A model generated the notes under the pieces. The model was not told the DNA's origin. It saw nothing but the letters and a program-made list of their open reading frames with translations, and made no database searches. Positions 1 to 8,518 of a DNA stretch of 64,000 nucleotides are shown piece after piece. The stretch's first letter is position 1; the number at the start of each line of letters is the position of its first letter. Source of the stretch: Bacteroidota bacterium (GTDB lineage: Bacteria; Bacteroidota; Bacteroidia; Chitinophagales; Saprospiraceae); the NCBI GenBank assembly GCA_024642665.1, contig JAHEAR010000010.1, forward strand, positions 22,629 to 86,628, given 5' to 3'. The position numbers and the translations under genes are program-made.

Positions 1-987
1 ATAGACCACATTGACACTGTCGCCAAAGATATACCGCAAGGGCTTAGCATCTCCTAAGACAGCAGTGAGTTCCTGAATGATCAACACAAACATCAAACCA
101 AGAGAAATCCAACCCAGCGCCACAAAAGCATAATCCAGTAAAACAGAAAAAGCTCCTTTCTGCTCTATTCTGGAAGATTTCATAGAAGCTTCATTCTGAT
201 ACTTGTGGGGAAAAAGTTTTTTATCCATTCGAATAAAAACTCTGTCCTGAATAATCCCAATGACCATGATGATAATCAGCAAAGCAAACATCTTATCAGA
301 TCGCACCTGCCGCATACCGGCAGAATAAATCAAACTACCCAATCCACCCTGACTGGCGTTAATAGATTCTGCAACAATAATGTAAGTCCATGAAATGGCA
401 GTCAATACTCTGATATCATCGGATAGTCTGGAGACTACACTTGGAAAATAAACGGTTTTAAGTCTTTGCCAACCGGTTGCACCAAGCGTATGCACTGTTT
501 TCAAATATACATCATCCACTTCATCAATACGCTGAATCATGATCGGCAGCAGATAGATAATAATACCAAAGGCTAGAAAGTGTACTTTCATATCGGTGCC
601 TATACCAAACCAAACAATAAACAATCCTGTCAATGCGGTCAGCGGTACATATCGCAAGGCATCCACTTGTCGTTGAAATCCCCACCTTGAGAATTTAATA
701 AGACCAATGATAAAACCAAGAGGTATGGTGATCGCGATGGCTTCAATATAACCCGTGAGATTCAACCCAATGCTATAACCGATATTACTGATCAGATTAT
801 TTTTATTAAGCATTTCGGGAAATGCTTTAAGGACACTTAAAGGGGAAGGCAACGTCACCGGTTTCAGGATTGGTGTTGCACCGGAAGTCAGTGCAATCCA
901 TAGCATAAGTACCAGGGCAAACCCCACTACACCAAAAAATAATTTTTGGGATATCGTACCTTCTGAAGCGCCGCCAACTAATTTCAT
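1..987 (-). CDS. ABC transporter permease, SsuC/TauC type, C-terminus cut by window edge
   Basis: The minus-strand frame opens with ATG at 987 and stays open to base 1 (329 codons). It reads as an inner-membrane permease of the nitrate/sulfonate/taurine ABC family: an N-terminal helix, a hydrophobic core, and an EAA-type loop region around residues 175-195 (LGATGWQRLKTVYFPS), which contacts the ATPase in this family. Family members usually end near 260 residues. This one continues past the usual end (around FIRMDKKLF) with a linker and another membrane segment, so it has a C-terminal extension or fusion. It lies 17 bp after the solute-binding gene and is the last visible gene of a four-gene operon. 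The ATPase gene is not in the window and may follow to the left. The substrate cannot be told. Confidence 0.85.
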   Translation of the reverse strand, partial: MKLVGGASEGTISQKLFFGVVGFALVLMLWIALTSGATPILKPVTLPSPLSVLKAFPEMLNKNNLISNIGYSIGLNLTGYIEAIAITIPLGFIIGLIKFSRWGFQRQVDALRYVPLTALTGLFIVWFGIGTDMKVHFLAFGIIIYLLPIMIQRIDEVDDVYLKTVHTLGATGWQRLKTVYFPSVVSRLSDDIRVLTAISWTYIIVAESINASQGGLGSLIYSAGMRQVRSDKMFALLIIIMVIGIIQDRVFIRMDKKLFPHKYQNEASMKSSRIEQKGAFSVLLDYAFVALGWISLGLMFVLIIQELTAVLGDAKPLRYIFGDSVNVVY

Positions 988-1004
988 AAACGTATCGTCA
1001 CCAA

Positions 1005-2588
1005 TTAGTCCGCGATCACCTGAAAGTCTGTACGGCGATTCATGGCCTTACATTCTTCATTCTGATTTTGTTCACACCCTGATACAGGATTGTCAGGCCC
1101 ATTACCAATAATAATAAAACGATTTTTATCAATTTGATATTCAGCGGAAAGATAATCCGCAACCGCCTGGGCTCGTTTTTGAGACAAACTCATATTCATA
1201 GCTTTGCCTCCAACATTGTCTGTATTACCTTCTATTCTAATGCGTGAATTGGCAAATGATTTAGCTACGTCTGCAAACTGAAGATCAATAATGGTTTTAG
1301 CATTCGCATCCAATTGAAACTTACCGCTTGCAAAACTTATACTCACAGGCTTTGTCGCTATGGCCGGTGCTTTCTTTGACTCAGGAGTTGGCGCAGTAAA
1401 TGTTTTACCTGCCTCAGAATCATATTGCGGGCCGGTCAATTTATCATTAGCGGCCTGCACAGCTCCGGTAAATATCACACTTCGCCAGGAAGGAGCCTCT
1501 TGCTCTGCATCTCCTGTCAGCACAAAATTCTTACTCATTTTGGTATAGAGATCCTCCCCTCGCTGTCCTTTATAACCCGAATTCATTCCAAAGAAATTAA
1601 GATTGTCTCCATGCCCGGTCCAATAGACTACATCCATCATGCCTTGTGCATCCTCCACGCCAAGTCCATTTAATTCCGCAAGGTACTTAGCCGCTTTTTC
1701 GCGATTCACCGGATTATTTTTCAATTCAGCCACTGCTTTCATCCATCCCTCATAAAATCCATCGACCATCTTTCGGTTATTTTTCAAAAAAGATTCTTTA
1801 GCAAAAAAGATATCCGCAATTACATGCGACTGATCCTTTGTCGTCAAAAGAATTTTGGAACCGGGGACATCATTGGTAGCCAACATATCATCAGGACTCC
1901 ATACAACAGCAGCATCCACATCTGCACTTCGGAACAACTGAGCAGCTTTGAGATTGTCGGACGTTTTGATGACTTCCACATCTGAGTATTTCAAATTAGC
2001 CGCTTCAAGCGCCGTCATCAAAAGAGTTTGCGCAGGTGAAGGCACGGCTACCGCTATTTTTTTTCCTTTCAGATCATTAACATTATTGATGCCTCGCTTG
2101 ACAATGATCGCATCTCCTCCACGAGACCAATCCACCTGCATAAAAGCTCTTGGTTTAAACTCCTGAAGATCCACCGGACCGGTATATAATGGAAATGCAT
2201 CTGCTGTCTGCACCGCTACATCATACTCATCCGCGATCCAGGCATTCATTGCGTTAATCAGATCATTCTCTACGACAAAGCGTACCTTAAATCCATATTC
2301 TTTAAAAAATCTTGACTGCTCTGTTGGCTCAGAACCCTCATTGAAATAAAGCCCGGGACCATAACCACCCCAGGTGACTAATTGAACCACCAGTGTATTT
2401 TCATCGTCATTAAATCCCGTCTTAGGCGATTCCGCTGATTCACTACCCTGAGCTTCTGATTTTTCTTCGGAACTCATAGATTTTCCCCAGGCTGTTTTAT
2501 TAAGAAGATACCATCCTCCACCTACAATGACGCCAAGAATTAATAGAGTCATCAGCAATTTTGAAAATGCGGTTAGTCGTGTGGCCAT
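1005..2588 (-). CDS. Membrane-anchored solute-binding protein (NMT1/SsuA-like) fused to OmpA domain
   Basis: The protein has 527 residues. Residues 8-28 form one membrane segment with no lipobox, so it is probably an anchored periplasmic protein. Residues about 65-345 resemble the NMT1/SsuA-type periplasmic binding fold (VVQLVTWGGYGPGLYF near the start; DLKGKKIAVAVPSP typical of the family). After a proline-rich linker, residues about 412-525 form an OmpA C-terminal peptidoglycan-binding domain (IRIEGNTDNVGG, then SLSQKRAQAVADYL). Such a fusion would fix a ligand-binding domain between inner membrane and cell wall beside its permease. The next gene downstream encodes that permease and the genes before it encode coiled-coil proteins. 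The ligand is unknown; phosphate is a common automatic label for this architecture but nothing here proves it. Confidence 0.82.
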   Translation of the reverse strand: MATRLTAFSKLLMTLLILGVIVGGGWYLLNKTAWGKSMSSEEKSEAQGSESAESPKTGFNDDENTLVVQLVTWGGYGPGLYFNEGSEPTEQSRFFKEYGFKVRFVVENDLINAMNAWIADEYDVAVQTADAFPLYTGPVDLQEFKPRAFMQVDWSRGGDAIIVKRGINNVNDLKGKKIAVAVPSPAQTLLMTALEAANLKYSDVEVIKTSDNLKAAQLFRSADVDAAVVWSPDDMLATNDVPGSKILLTTKDQSHVIADIFFAKESFLKNNRKMVDGFYEGWMKAVAELKNNPVNREKAAKYLAELNGLGVEDAQGMMDVVYWTGHGDNLNFFGMNSGYKGQRGEDLYTKMSKNFVLTGDAEQEAPSWRSVIFTGAVQAANDKLTGPQYDSEAGKTFTAPTPESKKAPAIATKPVSISFASGKFQLDANAKTIIDLQFADVAKSFANSRIRIEGNTDNVGGKAMNMSLSQKRAQAVADYLSAEYQIDKNRFIIIGNGPDNPVSGCEQNQNEECKAMNRRTDFQVIAD

Positions 2589-2637
2589 ATGTCAATTGGT
2601 TTTATTGGTAAAATGTTTATGAATGATAAAAATCAAT

Positions 2638-3657
2638 TTATTCAAAAAAGGTATTATACTGGTTTTGACGCGCTTCCACTTTTTCAGCCCGTTTCATCGG
2701 CGCATTAATATCGAGTACATTGGAATCATCTTCTGCTTCATTTAAGAGGGTTTGTTTTTGATCTCCAAGAATACTTGAAACACCTTCCTGCTCCCACTTC
2801 TCCAGCATACGCAACCCTTCCTCCTCGAAAATACCATTCTGCAGGTCAACGGACTTCATAAAGTTTTCGGAAACATCCATGAATCGTTCCATCTCTCCCA
2901 CTTTATTGGCCACATCATCAGCAATTGCTTCCAGCGCCATATCGAAGACCATTCGTTTGTCCTTATCCCCTGAGATGATATTCATGGCTGATTTCATCGC
3001 ACTGTGACTGGCATGCATGGCTTTACGCTCCTGTTCTTTGATTTCCACCTGATCTTCAATATCCTCCAGCATGACTTCACTATTTTCATACATCTTGCCG
3101 AGTACACGGTAGAGAATCTCCATCTTCTTGTACAGATCCTCCAACTTCATATTTGATTCTTTCAAGCGACCGGCTTTCCGACTTTTAAGTATCATCACAG
3201 ATTTCATGTCAGACTCCTTCGCCTGACTTGCCAAATGCAGATTACTTTGTATTTCCTTTCGATTATTGATGATCAGTTCCTGCAATTTATGCATCTGCCC
3301 TCGTAGCATACTGATCTGACGATTCATTTTTCGAAGATTTTCTTTCAGGTCACTCACATACCCTTTCAGAATAGCTATTGGATCCAACTTGACAAAAATA
3401 CCTGTGATGGATCGCATCACGCTCTTATACATATACCATATAAGATTACGAGACTTTTTATCCAGGGCGATGAATATGATCAGCCCTAATACAATGAGAC
3501 TTCCTACCAACCCAAGCGTTGAAGATATGGCACCGACTATCAGGGCAGCGGATTTAATGGCCGCATAGATCATTGCCGCTATTGCTGCTCCTATAAAAAT
3601 GGCTCCGGTCACCCCTTCAGGACGTTGCCAAAATGTTTTCCTTTTATATCCTTCCAT
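2638..3657 (-). CDS. Membrane-anchored coiled-coil protein, PspA-like
   Basis: The protein has 339 residues. Two hydrophobic segments lie at about residues 16-38 and 42-65. A basic stretch follows, then a long alpha-helical, charged coiled coil (about 90-235) and a helical tail ending in KVEARQNQYNTFFE. Helix pattern and composition recall PspA/IM30-type membrane-stress proteins, but the N-terminal hairpin anchor is not typical of PspA. The relation is an impression from composition, not a firm homology. The gene is 17 bp after the EF-hand-like coiled-coil gene and 49 bp before the binding protein/OmpA fusion, so the set is probably one transcript. The role may be scaffolding or envelope-stress sensing together with the transporter. 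Confidence 0.6.
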   Translation of the reverse strand: MEGYKRKTFWQRPEGVTGAIFIGAAIAAMIYAAIKSAALIVGAISSTLGLVGSLIVLGLIIFIALDKKSRNLIWYMYKSVMRSITGIFVKLDPIAILKGYVSDLKENLRKMNRQISMLRGQMHKLQELIINNRKEIQSNLHLASQAKESDMKSVMILKSRKAGRLKESNMKLEDLYKKMEILYRVLGKMYENSEVMLEDIEDQVEIKEQERKAMHASHSAMKSAMNIISGDKDKRMVFDMALEAIADDVANKVGEMERFMDVSENFMKSVDLQNGIFEEEGLRMLEKWEQEGVSSILGDQKQTLLNEAEDDSNVLDINAPMKRAEKVEARQNQYNTFFE

Positions 3658-3674
3658 GCGTCTTGCGTCAGTAC

Positions 3675-4346
3675 TTATAGATGTGATTCAATATTCGATA
3701 CGTCTTGTTGTATTTGCCCAAGTAAGGCTTGATAGGTAGCCTCAAAGTTAGCTGCAGTTTCCCCCAGTCGCTCACTGGCCTCATTAATTTCCACTTCCAA
3801 TGCACCGATTTGTTTGCGATGAGCGGTAATCTCATTTTTAAGCCTTTCGATTTCCTCTTCTTTCTTTCGGATGTCCTGTTCCTGGGCCAGAATTTCTTCA
3901 TGCTTAGCCGTAAGATTCTTTTCTTTCTGACCTTCCAGCGCTTGTTGAAATTTTACCTGCTCCTCGCCTAATATTGAAATATATTCTTTAGCACTGTTGA
4001 TGATATTTTCCTTGGTAGCACCCATCGTCTGTGCTGTAGCAAAAGCGGACTGATATCGGGTCTTATCTTCCATCGGAACATTGGCCAGAGAGCGTAAAAA
4101 CTCTTTAAACTCCATGTAGTCAAAGCCCTCCTTATTTTTTGCGTCTAAGGCACCAAAAAGGACTTCGAGGAACTTGTCATCGACTTTTCCGTCCCCATTG
4201 GATTTGACCGAGCCTCTGAAGCGTGTACTCGAAGAAGGGGAAGTAATGTGGGCTTCTTTGCCCTCCGGAGCTGCTGTCGCCTGCTTTGACGCGTCCGCTT
4301 TGTCATCAACTACAAATAAGGACTTAAAATTTCTAAGAATTGCCAT
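3675..4346 (-). CDS. Small coiled-coil protein with degenerate EF-hand-like segment
   Basis: This 223-residue cytoplasmic-looking protein has no signal peptide or membrane segment. Residues about 50-90 (NGDGKVDDKFLEVLFGALDA, then GFDYMEFKEFLRSL) resemble an EF-hand pair in spacing, but the second loop lacks a full set of calcium ligands. Residues about 125-205 are a heptad-rich coiled coil with many E, K and Q. It is the first gene of the minus-strand operon leading to the PspA-like protein, the binding protein/OmpA fusion and the permease. I do not recognise a named family. It may be a soluble partner of the membrane coiled-coil protein encoded next. Confidence 0.6.
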   Translation of the reverse strand: MAILRNFKSLFVVDDKADASKQATAAPEGKEAHITSPSSSTRFRGSVKSNGDGKVDDKFLEVLFGALDAKNKEGFDYMEFKEFLRSLANVPMEDKTRYQSAFATAQTMGATKENIINSAKEYISILGEEQVKFQQALEGQKEKNLTAKHEEILAQEQDIRKKEEEIERLKNEITAHRKQIGALEVEINEASERLGETAANFEATYQALLGQIQQDVSNIESHL

Positions 4347-4474
4347 TTTTGGAAGATAATGGATGTTTTTCAGATATTAAAGCGTAAAAATACAGATTAG
4401 GTTCAAGTTGAGCCTACGGTTTAGATATAATGAGGATTTCCCCACATGAATATAACTACCTGAGGAGTTAAGAT

Positions 4475-4482
4475 TACCTTTA
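4475..4482 (+). promoter_or_regulatory. Candidate -7 promoter box for the arginine deiminase operon
   Basis: TACCTTTA matches seven of eight positions of the Bacteroidota -7 box TAnnTTTG and ends only four bases before the ATG at 4487. If used, the mRNA would be leaderless or nearly so. No clear -33 TTG is seen. Confidence 0.4.
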
Positions 4483-4486
4483 CCTT

Positions 4487-5746
4487 ATGAATGATCCAGT
4501 AAATGTTCCATCGGAAATCGGGGCGCTGCACCGTGTTATTGTGCACCGCCCTGACAGTGGTATTGCTCGAATTTCACCTCGCCAGGCCGGTGAATTGCTT
4601 TTTGACGATATTGTCCATCTGCCTAAAATGCAGGAAGAACACGACATATTTACGGAGGTACTTGCCCATTTTATTGGCCGGGACAATGTCCTTGAAGTTG
4701 AAGATCTTATCCTGGAATCCTTACAAGCAGATCCGGGAGCAAAAGCCCATTTACTGGAATTAATCGCCATTTTTGAAGAACTGCCCACCCAATTTGTGGA
4801 AGAACTCATGGCCATGGGAAATGAGTTGCTTTCAACCGTACTGATCACCGGACAGGACCCAAATACAAATAATATCTATTTCGATCCGGTGCCCAACCTG
4901 ATTTTTACACGTGACATTGCAGTCGTTGTCAACAATCATATTGTGATTACAAAGGCTGCCAAAGAAGCACGCTATCGCGAGAATCTTCTGACCCGTTTTA
5001 TTTTCTGGTATCATCCTTCGTATCAACATCTCAAAGAACAAAAAAGACTCATCAACCTGAATGATGTGAATATGTTCCCGCCATCACGATCAGGTGAAAG
5101 AATTTCTATAGAAGGAGGCGATATGATGGTACTCAACAACAACTATTTATTAATTGGTTGCAGTGAACGTTCCACACAGCATGCATTTCATGCGTTGAAA
5201 AAAGTGTTGTTTGAAAGAAATGTTATCGACCATGTCGCAATGGTTGTCATACCGGCAGATCGATCCTATATGCATATCGATACGATCTTCACCCATATCA
5301 ATACCGATCATATTGTGGCTTACAAACCGATCGTAGTCGATGGCTTGAGTAGCTATGTAGAAGTCTATGATAAAGACGGCGGGCAACGTGAATATTCTTC
5401 CATTCGGGAATTTGCCTGTAAAGAAATTAACCCCGAGATGAAGTTTATTCTAAGTGGAAATGGCAAATCGCCCTATCAGGAAAGAGAACAATGGACCGAT
5501 GGCTGCAATCTTGTGGCTATTCGCCCCGGTGTCGCTATTACATACGATAGAAATCCCGAAACCGAAGTAGCTTTTCGGGAAGCGGGTTATACCATTCTCC
5601 CGGCCGAAGATTTTAATAAAAAAGCAAATGATAATCCGGCATATGCGTCATCTTTAGAACAAACTATCATTACCCTTCCAAGTAATGAGTTGTCCAGAGC
5701 CAGAGGTGGTTCACATTGTATGACTTGCCCTATTCTGAGAACATGA
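4487..5746 (+). CDS. arcA: Arginine deiminase family protein
   Basis: The protein has 419 residues, close to the 400-410 usual for arginine deiminases, which convert arginine to citrulline and ammonia. The guanidino-modifying motifs are in order: FTRD (about 140-143), EGGD (209-212), HIDTIFTH (263-270) and a C-terminal GGSHCMTCPI with the expected nucleophile Cys411. All core catalytic residues (Asp, Glu, His, Cys) seem present. The C-terminal motif has GGSHC where classical ArcA has GGGARC, so a related amidinohydrolase is possible. No carbamate kinase or ornithine carbamoyltransferase lies next to it, so this is not a standard arc operon. The next gene overlaps its stop codon in an ATGA arrangement, which implies translational coupling. 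Confidence 0.85.
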   Translation: MNDPVNVPSEIGALHRVIVHRPDSGIARISPRQAGELLFDDIVHLPKMQEEHDIFTEVLAHFIGRDNVLEVEDLILESLQADPGAKAHLLELIAIFEELPTQFVEELMAMGNELLSTVLITGQDPNTNNIYFDPVPNLIFTRDIAVVVNNHIVITKAAKEARYRENLLTRFIFWYHPSYQHLKEQKRLINLNDVNMFPPSRSGERISIEGGDMMVLNNNYLLIGCSERSTQHAFHALKKVLFERNVIDHVAMVVIPADRSYMHIDTIFTHINTDHIVAYKPIVVDGLSSYVEVYDKDGGQREYSSIREFACKEINPEMKFILSGNGKSPYQEREQWTDGCNLVAIRPGVAITYDRNPETEVAFREAGYTILPAEDFNKKANDNPAYASSLEQTIITLPSNELSRARGGSHCMTCPILRT

Positions 5747-6153
5747 GTTATAACGCTACCTGTCAGTTAAGAGTGCGTTATGGTGAAACCGACCAAATGG
5801 GATTTGTGTATTACGGTATTTATGCGCAGTATTATGAAGTAGGTCGGGTAGAAGCCATACGCAACCTTGGGATATTATATGCGGAAATGGAAACGAAACA
5901 TCACATATTGATGCCGGTGATGAATATGCAGGTCCGGTACCTGCGCCCGGCCAGATATGATGACCTGCTAACCATTCTTACAACTATTCCTGAATTACCT
6001 GAAAAGCATATCAGGTTCAGATATGAAATACATAACGAAAAAGGCGAGTTGTTAAACAATGCAATGGTTCAGCTATGTTTTCTTGATGCTACTTCTCAAA
6101 AGCGAATCAATGTACCTGAGTTTATTAAAAATCCATTAATGCCTTATTTTTAA
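5743..6153 (+). CDS. Acyl-CoA thioesterase, YbgC/FadM-type hotdog fold
   Basis: The protein has 136 residues from the ATG at 5743, which overlaps the arcA stop as ATGA. A start upstream at 5716 would add nine residues encoded inside arcA and is less likely. The N-terminal motif VRYGETDQMGFVYYGIYAQY matches the 4-hydroxybenzoyl-CoA thioesterase/YbgC signature, with Asp of ETDQMG as the expected catalytic residue. Members hydrolyse acyl-CoA thioesters in the cytoplasm. The gene sits between arginine deiminase and a YihY membrane protein with gaps of only a few bases, so the three are probably co-transcribed; a functional link is not obvious. Confidence 0.88.
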   Translation: MSYNATCQLRVRYGETDQMGFVYYGIYAQYYEVGRVEAIRNLGILYAEMETKHHILMPVMNMQVRYLRPARYDDLLTILTTIPELPEKHIRFRYEIHNEKGELLNNAMVQLCFLDATSQKRINVPEFIKNPLMPYF

Positions 6154-6157
6154 CGCT

Positions 6158-7078
6158 ATGATGGCATTTTTGAAGCGTCAATACCGCGTCATAAGAGCAT
6201 TGTTGCACAAACAAACCCTTCCCGGATTCACCGGCATCCCTATTGCAGTCATTCTCAAATTTGTATGGAAAGAAATTCTTCGTGATGACATCGTGACCAG
6301 AGCTAATTCGATGGCTTATAGTTTCTTCCTGTCCATTTTTCCGGGCATGTTGGTGATGCTGTCACTGCTACCTTATTTTCCCATTGAAAATATGGTAACT
6401 GCATTTCAACGCAACTATGTTGATTTACTTCCGGGGGAAATGGCTACGTATATAAATACGATTATTGTAGAGATGACTGCAGAGGGGAAGGAAGGTTTGT
6501 TGAGTGTGGGATTGTTGCTGGCGATTATTTTTGCTTCCAACGGTGTCAGTACGATGCTTAAGGGATTTCATAAAAGTTATGAGAGTACATACCATCCTGA
6601 AAACCTCTTTCAAAGACAATGGCGGGCACTTTATCTGACAGGGTTACTTGGGGTGTTGTTACTTTCTTCTTTGGTTGGTATTGTGGTAGGTAAATCGTTG
6701 CTCATTAGTTGGTTGACCGGATCTGATTTAGCATTGAAAGATGATAAGATATTCAGTTATATCAGGTGGGTGCTTGTTTTTGTTTTCTATTACATTGGCA
6801 TCGGGATCATCTATCGCTTTGGCCCTGCGATGAAACAAAAATTAAAAATATTTTCTGCCGGAGCGACGATGGCTACAGTCCTTTCGGTCATTAGTTCAAT
6901 TGGATTCTCTTTGTACGTCGAAAACTTTTTTCGGTATAACACCATTTACGGCTCCATTGGTGCACTGATCTTAATTTTAGTTTGGCTTCAAATCAACTCC
7001 TTCATCATCCTGATCGGTTATGAACTCAATGCTTCCATTGCCGTCAATCGGGATCTTTTAGCGCAGGAAGACAACTAA
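6158..7078 (+). CDS. YihY/BrkB family inner-membrane protein
   Basis: This 306-residue multi-pass membrane protein has about six hydrophobic segments. The early region RANSMAYSFFLSIFPGMLVMLSLLPYF and the late GSIGALILILVWLQINSFIILIGYELNA are typical of the YihY/virulence factor BrkB family (once wrongly called ribonuclease BN). The tail is short and polar. The biochemical function of the family is unsettled. Four bases separate it from the thioesterase stop, so it probably closes that operon. No clear terminator follows. Confidence 0.9.
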   Translation: MMAFLKRQYRVIRALLHKQTLPGFTGIPIAVILKFVWKEILRDDIVTRANSMAYSFFLSIFPGMLVMLSLLPYFPIENMVTAFQRNYVDLLPGEMATYINTIIVEMTAEGKEGLLSVGLLLAIIFASNGVSTMLKGFHKSYESTYHPENLFQRQWRALYLTGLLGVLLLSSLVGIVVGKSLLISWLTGSDLALKDDKIFSYIRWVLVFVFYYIGIGIIYRFGPAMKQKLKIFSAGATMATVLSVISSIGFSLYVENFFRYNTIYGSIGALILILVWLQINSFIILIGYELNASIAVNRDLLAQEDN

Positions 7079-7716
7079 GCCCCCTTACTAAAAAGTGTAT
7101 TATTTTTTTCTCCACAATTTGCTTTTTACCTTTTTTTTACTTAAGTTTATGCTATTGATTTAATTATCAATAAAGATTTTAGACTGCTACAAGTCCTCCG
7201 CTGTTTTGGTTCAACATTATAAACATTGGGGAATGTTTTTGGTATGCAAGTAGGGCGGGCCTCAATTCCAATATGGCTTAATAAGGTATGTTGGATTCCT
7301 AAGCGGGACCGGGGATTACTGAAAGCATATGGAGCTCTTCAGAATTAATTTTCGGGGCCAAAACAAACTTCGACTTGTACAGTCTTTTTTTATGCCCAAC
7401 TCAAATTCAATTACGAATGTGAGAATTACAAAAAGGTAGCCTCCAGACGCGAGACACGAGAGATTTTTGAATCTAAACAACAAGCGCCAAAGGCACTTCG
7501 TGCTCAACTATCTAAACGCTTGCTCCAAATGACTGAACCCAATAAACCTTAAATCTAAGAGACGCGAGATTTTCTGACCTGTGATTCTTCGATACGCGAT
7601 GAGCGACCACTATCAGCGCCTGCACTTACATCAAAGAGACATCAGACGTGAGAAATCAGATGCGAGACCATATTGCGATATAGCTCCCTACCCCTATGCC
7701 CTTGGCTCTTCGCTTC
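7079..7716. other. 638-bp intergenic region with short repeats, no convincing gene
   Basis: The region lies between the convergent YihY gene and transaldolase. Short open frames at 7316-7507 and 7581-7820 have no recognisable protein character. It holds one copy of a dispersed hairpin repeat (7472-7518) and at least three variants of a GACGCGAGA-like word (near 7445, 7559 and 7647). The first 100 bases are T-rich. I see no terminator or RNA gene. Confidence 0.6.
7472..7518 (+). repeat. Dispersed intergenic repeat, copy A (inverted relative to 50271-50320)
   Basis: A roughly 47-bp segment with core CCAAAGGCACTTCGTGCT, which can fold on GCAC/GTGC. It is flanked by CTAAACAACA on the left and TCTAAAC on the right. 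The same arrangement occurs on the opposite strand at 50271-50320 with most positions matching, including both flanks. Both copies are intergenic. Confidence 0.7.
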
Positions 7717-8376
7717 TCACCTGGCCTGCGCCTTCTTGTGATCCGCTAAAAATTGAGCAAGTCCTATATCCGTCAAAGGGTGTTTTAATAATCCCAGAAT
7801 TGCTGATAAGGGACAAGTAACCACATCTGCACCTGCTTTAGCTGCATCAACAATATGACGTGAATTGCGAATGGAAGCAGCCAGGATAGCCGTGCTATAT
7901 CCCTGTATTGCATAGATCTCTGCGATCTCACTGATGAGCCCCATACCATCCCAGTTGATGTCATCAATTCGCCCAATAAAAGGACTCAGGTAGGTAGCCC
8001 CTGCTTTAGCAGCAAGGATGGCCTGACCGGAGGAAAACACAAGTGTACAATTCGTGCGAATATCATGGTCTGAAAACCAGTTGATGGCTTTTATACCATC
8101 CAGTGTCATCGGTACCTTGACCACAATATTGGGAGCAAGATCAGCCAACACCTTACCCTCTTCAATCATTTCCTGATAGTCGGTAGCGATTACCTCTGCG
8201 CTCACGTCACCATCTACAATGGCACAGATCGACTGATAATGTTTATTTATCTTTTCTGTTCCGGTAATTCCTTCCTTTGCCATGAGCGAAGGATTGGTGG
8301 TTACGCCATCTAAAATGCCAATAGCGGCGGCTTCTTTGATCTGATCAAGATTTGCTGTGTCAATAAAAAATTTCAT
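7717..8376 (-). CDS. tal: Transaldolase (fructose-6-phosphate aldolase-like, short type)
   Basis: The protein has 219 residues from the ATG at 8376. An upstream start at 8424 would run into the SRP RNA gene and adds unconserved residues, so I reject it. [16 protein letters not shown], the GVTTNPSL motif and NIVVKVPMT with Schiff-base Lys87 identify the small transaldolase/FSA family of the non-oxidative pentose phosphate pathway, in which sedoheptulose-7-P and glyceraldehyde-3-P exchange a three-carbon unit. Length fits the 214-222 residue subfamily. The protein is cytoplasmic. The gene lies just downstream of ffs on the same strand, so read-through from the SRP promoter is possible. Confidence 0.93.
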   Translation of the reverse strand: MKFFIDTANLDQIKEAAAIGILDGVTTNPSLMAKEGITGTEKINKHYQSICAIVDGDVSAEVIATDYQEMIEEGKVLADLAPNIVVKVPMTLDGIKAINWFSDHDIRTNCTLVFSSGQAILAAKAGATYLSPFIGRIDDINWDGMGLISEIAEIYAIQGYSTAILAASIRNSRHIVDAAKAGADVVTCPLSAILGLLKHPLTDIGLAQFLADHKKAQAR

Positions 8377-8401
8377 ATCAGGGAGGATTTTGTTAAAAGA
8401 A

Positions 8402-8500
8402 ATGAGTGAGAAATCATATCGCACCGCTCAACCTTCTACCCTTGCTGCATTTCTGCCCTGGGGGATTTGAAAGGAGCTGGTCGTATGACTCTCACTCACG
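8402..8500 (-). ncRNA. ffs: Signal recognition particle RNA, small bacterial type
   Basis: Read on the minus strand, the apical core CCCCCAGGGCAGAAATGCAG followed by CAAGGGTAGAAGG matches the conserved SRP RNA domain IV in its Bacteroidota form. The 5-prime GAGTGAGA pairs with the 3-prime TCTCACTC, and GTCATACGACC pairs imperfectly with GGTGCGATATGAT, giving one long hairpin of about 99 nt. The tip reads GCA-GAAA-TGC, a GAAA tetraloop where GGAA is usual. A perfect TAnnTTTG box lies just upstream. The RNA partners with Ffh for co-translational membrane targeting. Ends are approximate. Confidence 0.88.
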
Positions 8501-8501
8501 G

Positions 8502-8509
8502 CAAAGGTA
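8502..8509 (-). promoter_or_regulatory. -7 promoter box of SRP RNA
   Basis: TACCTTTG on the minus strand is an exact match to the Bacteroidota consensus TAnnTTTG and lies a few bases upstream of the predicted 5-prime end of the SRP RNA. No clear -33 TTG is visible in the A/T-rich upstream sequence. Confidence 0.65.
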
Positions 8510-8518
8510 AATTTTTAA

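Noticed and set aside
3675..4346. Functional EF-hand calcium sensor
   Set aside because: The spacing recalls EF-hands, but the second loop lacks enough acidic ligands, so I only describe it as EF-hand-like.
7581..7820. Open frame of 79 codons overlapping the transaldolase 3-prime end
   Set aside because: It overlaps a conserved gene on the other strand and has no protein-like character.
8376..8424. Longer transaldolase start at 8424
   Set aside because: The extra 16 codons overlap the SRP RNA 3-prime end and are not part of the conserved N-terminus, which begins [10 protein letters not shown].
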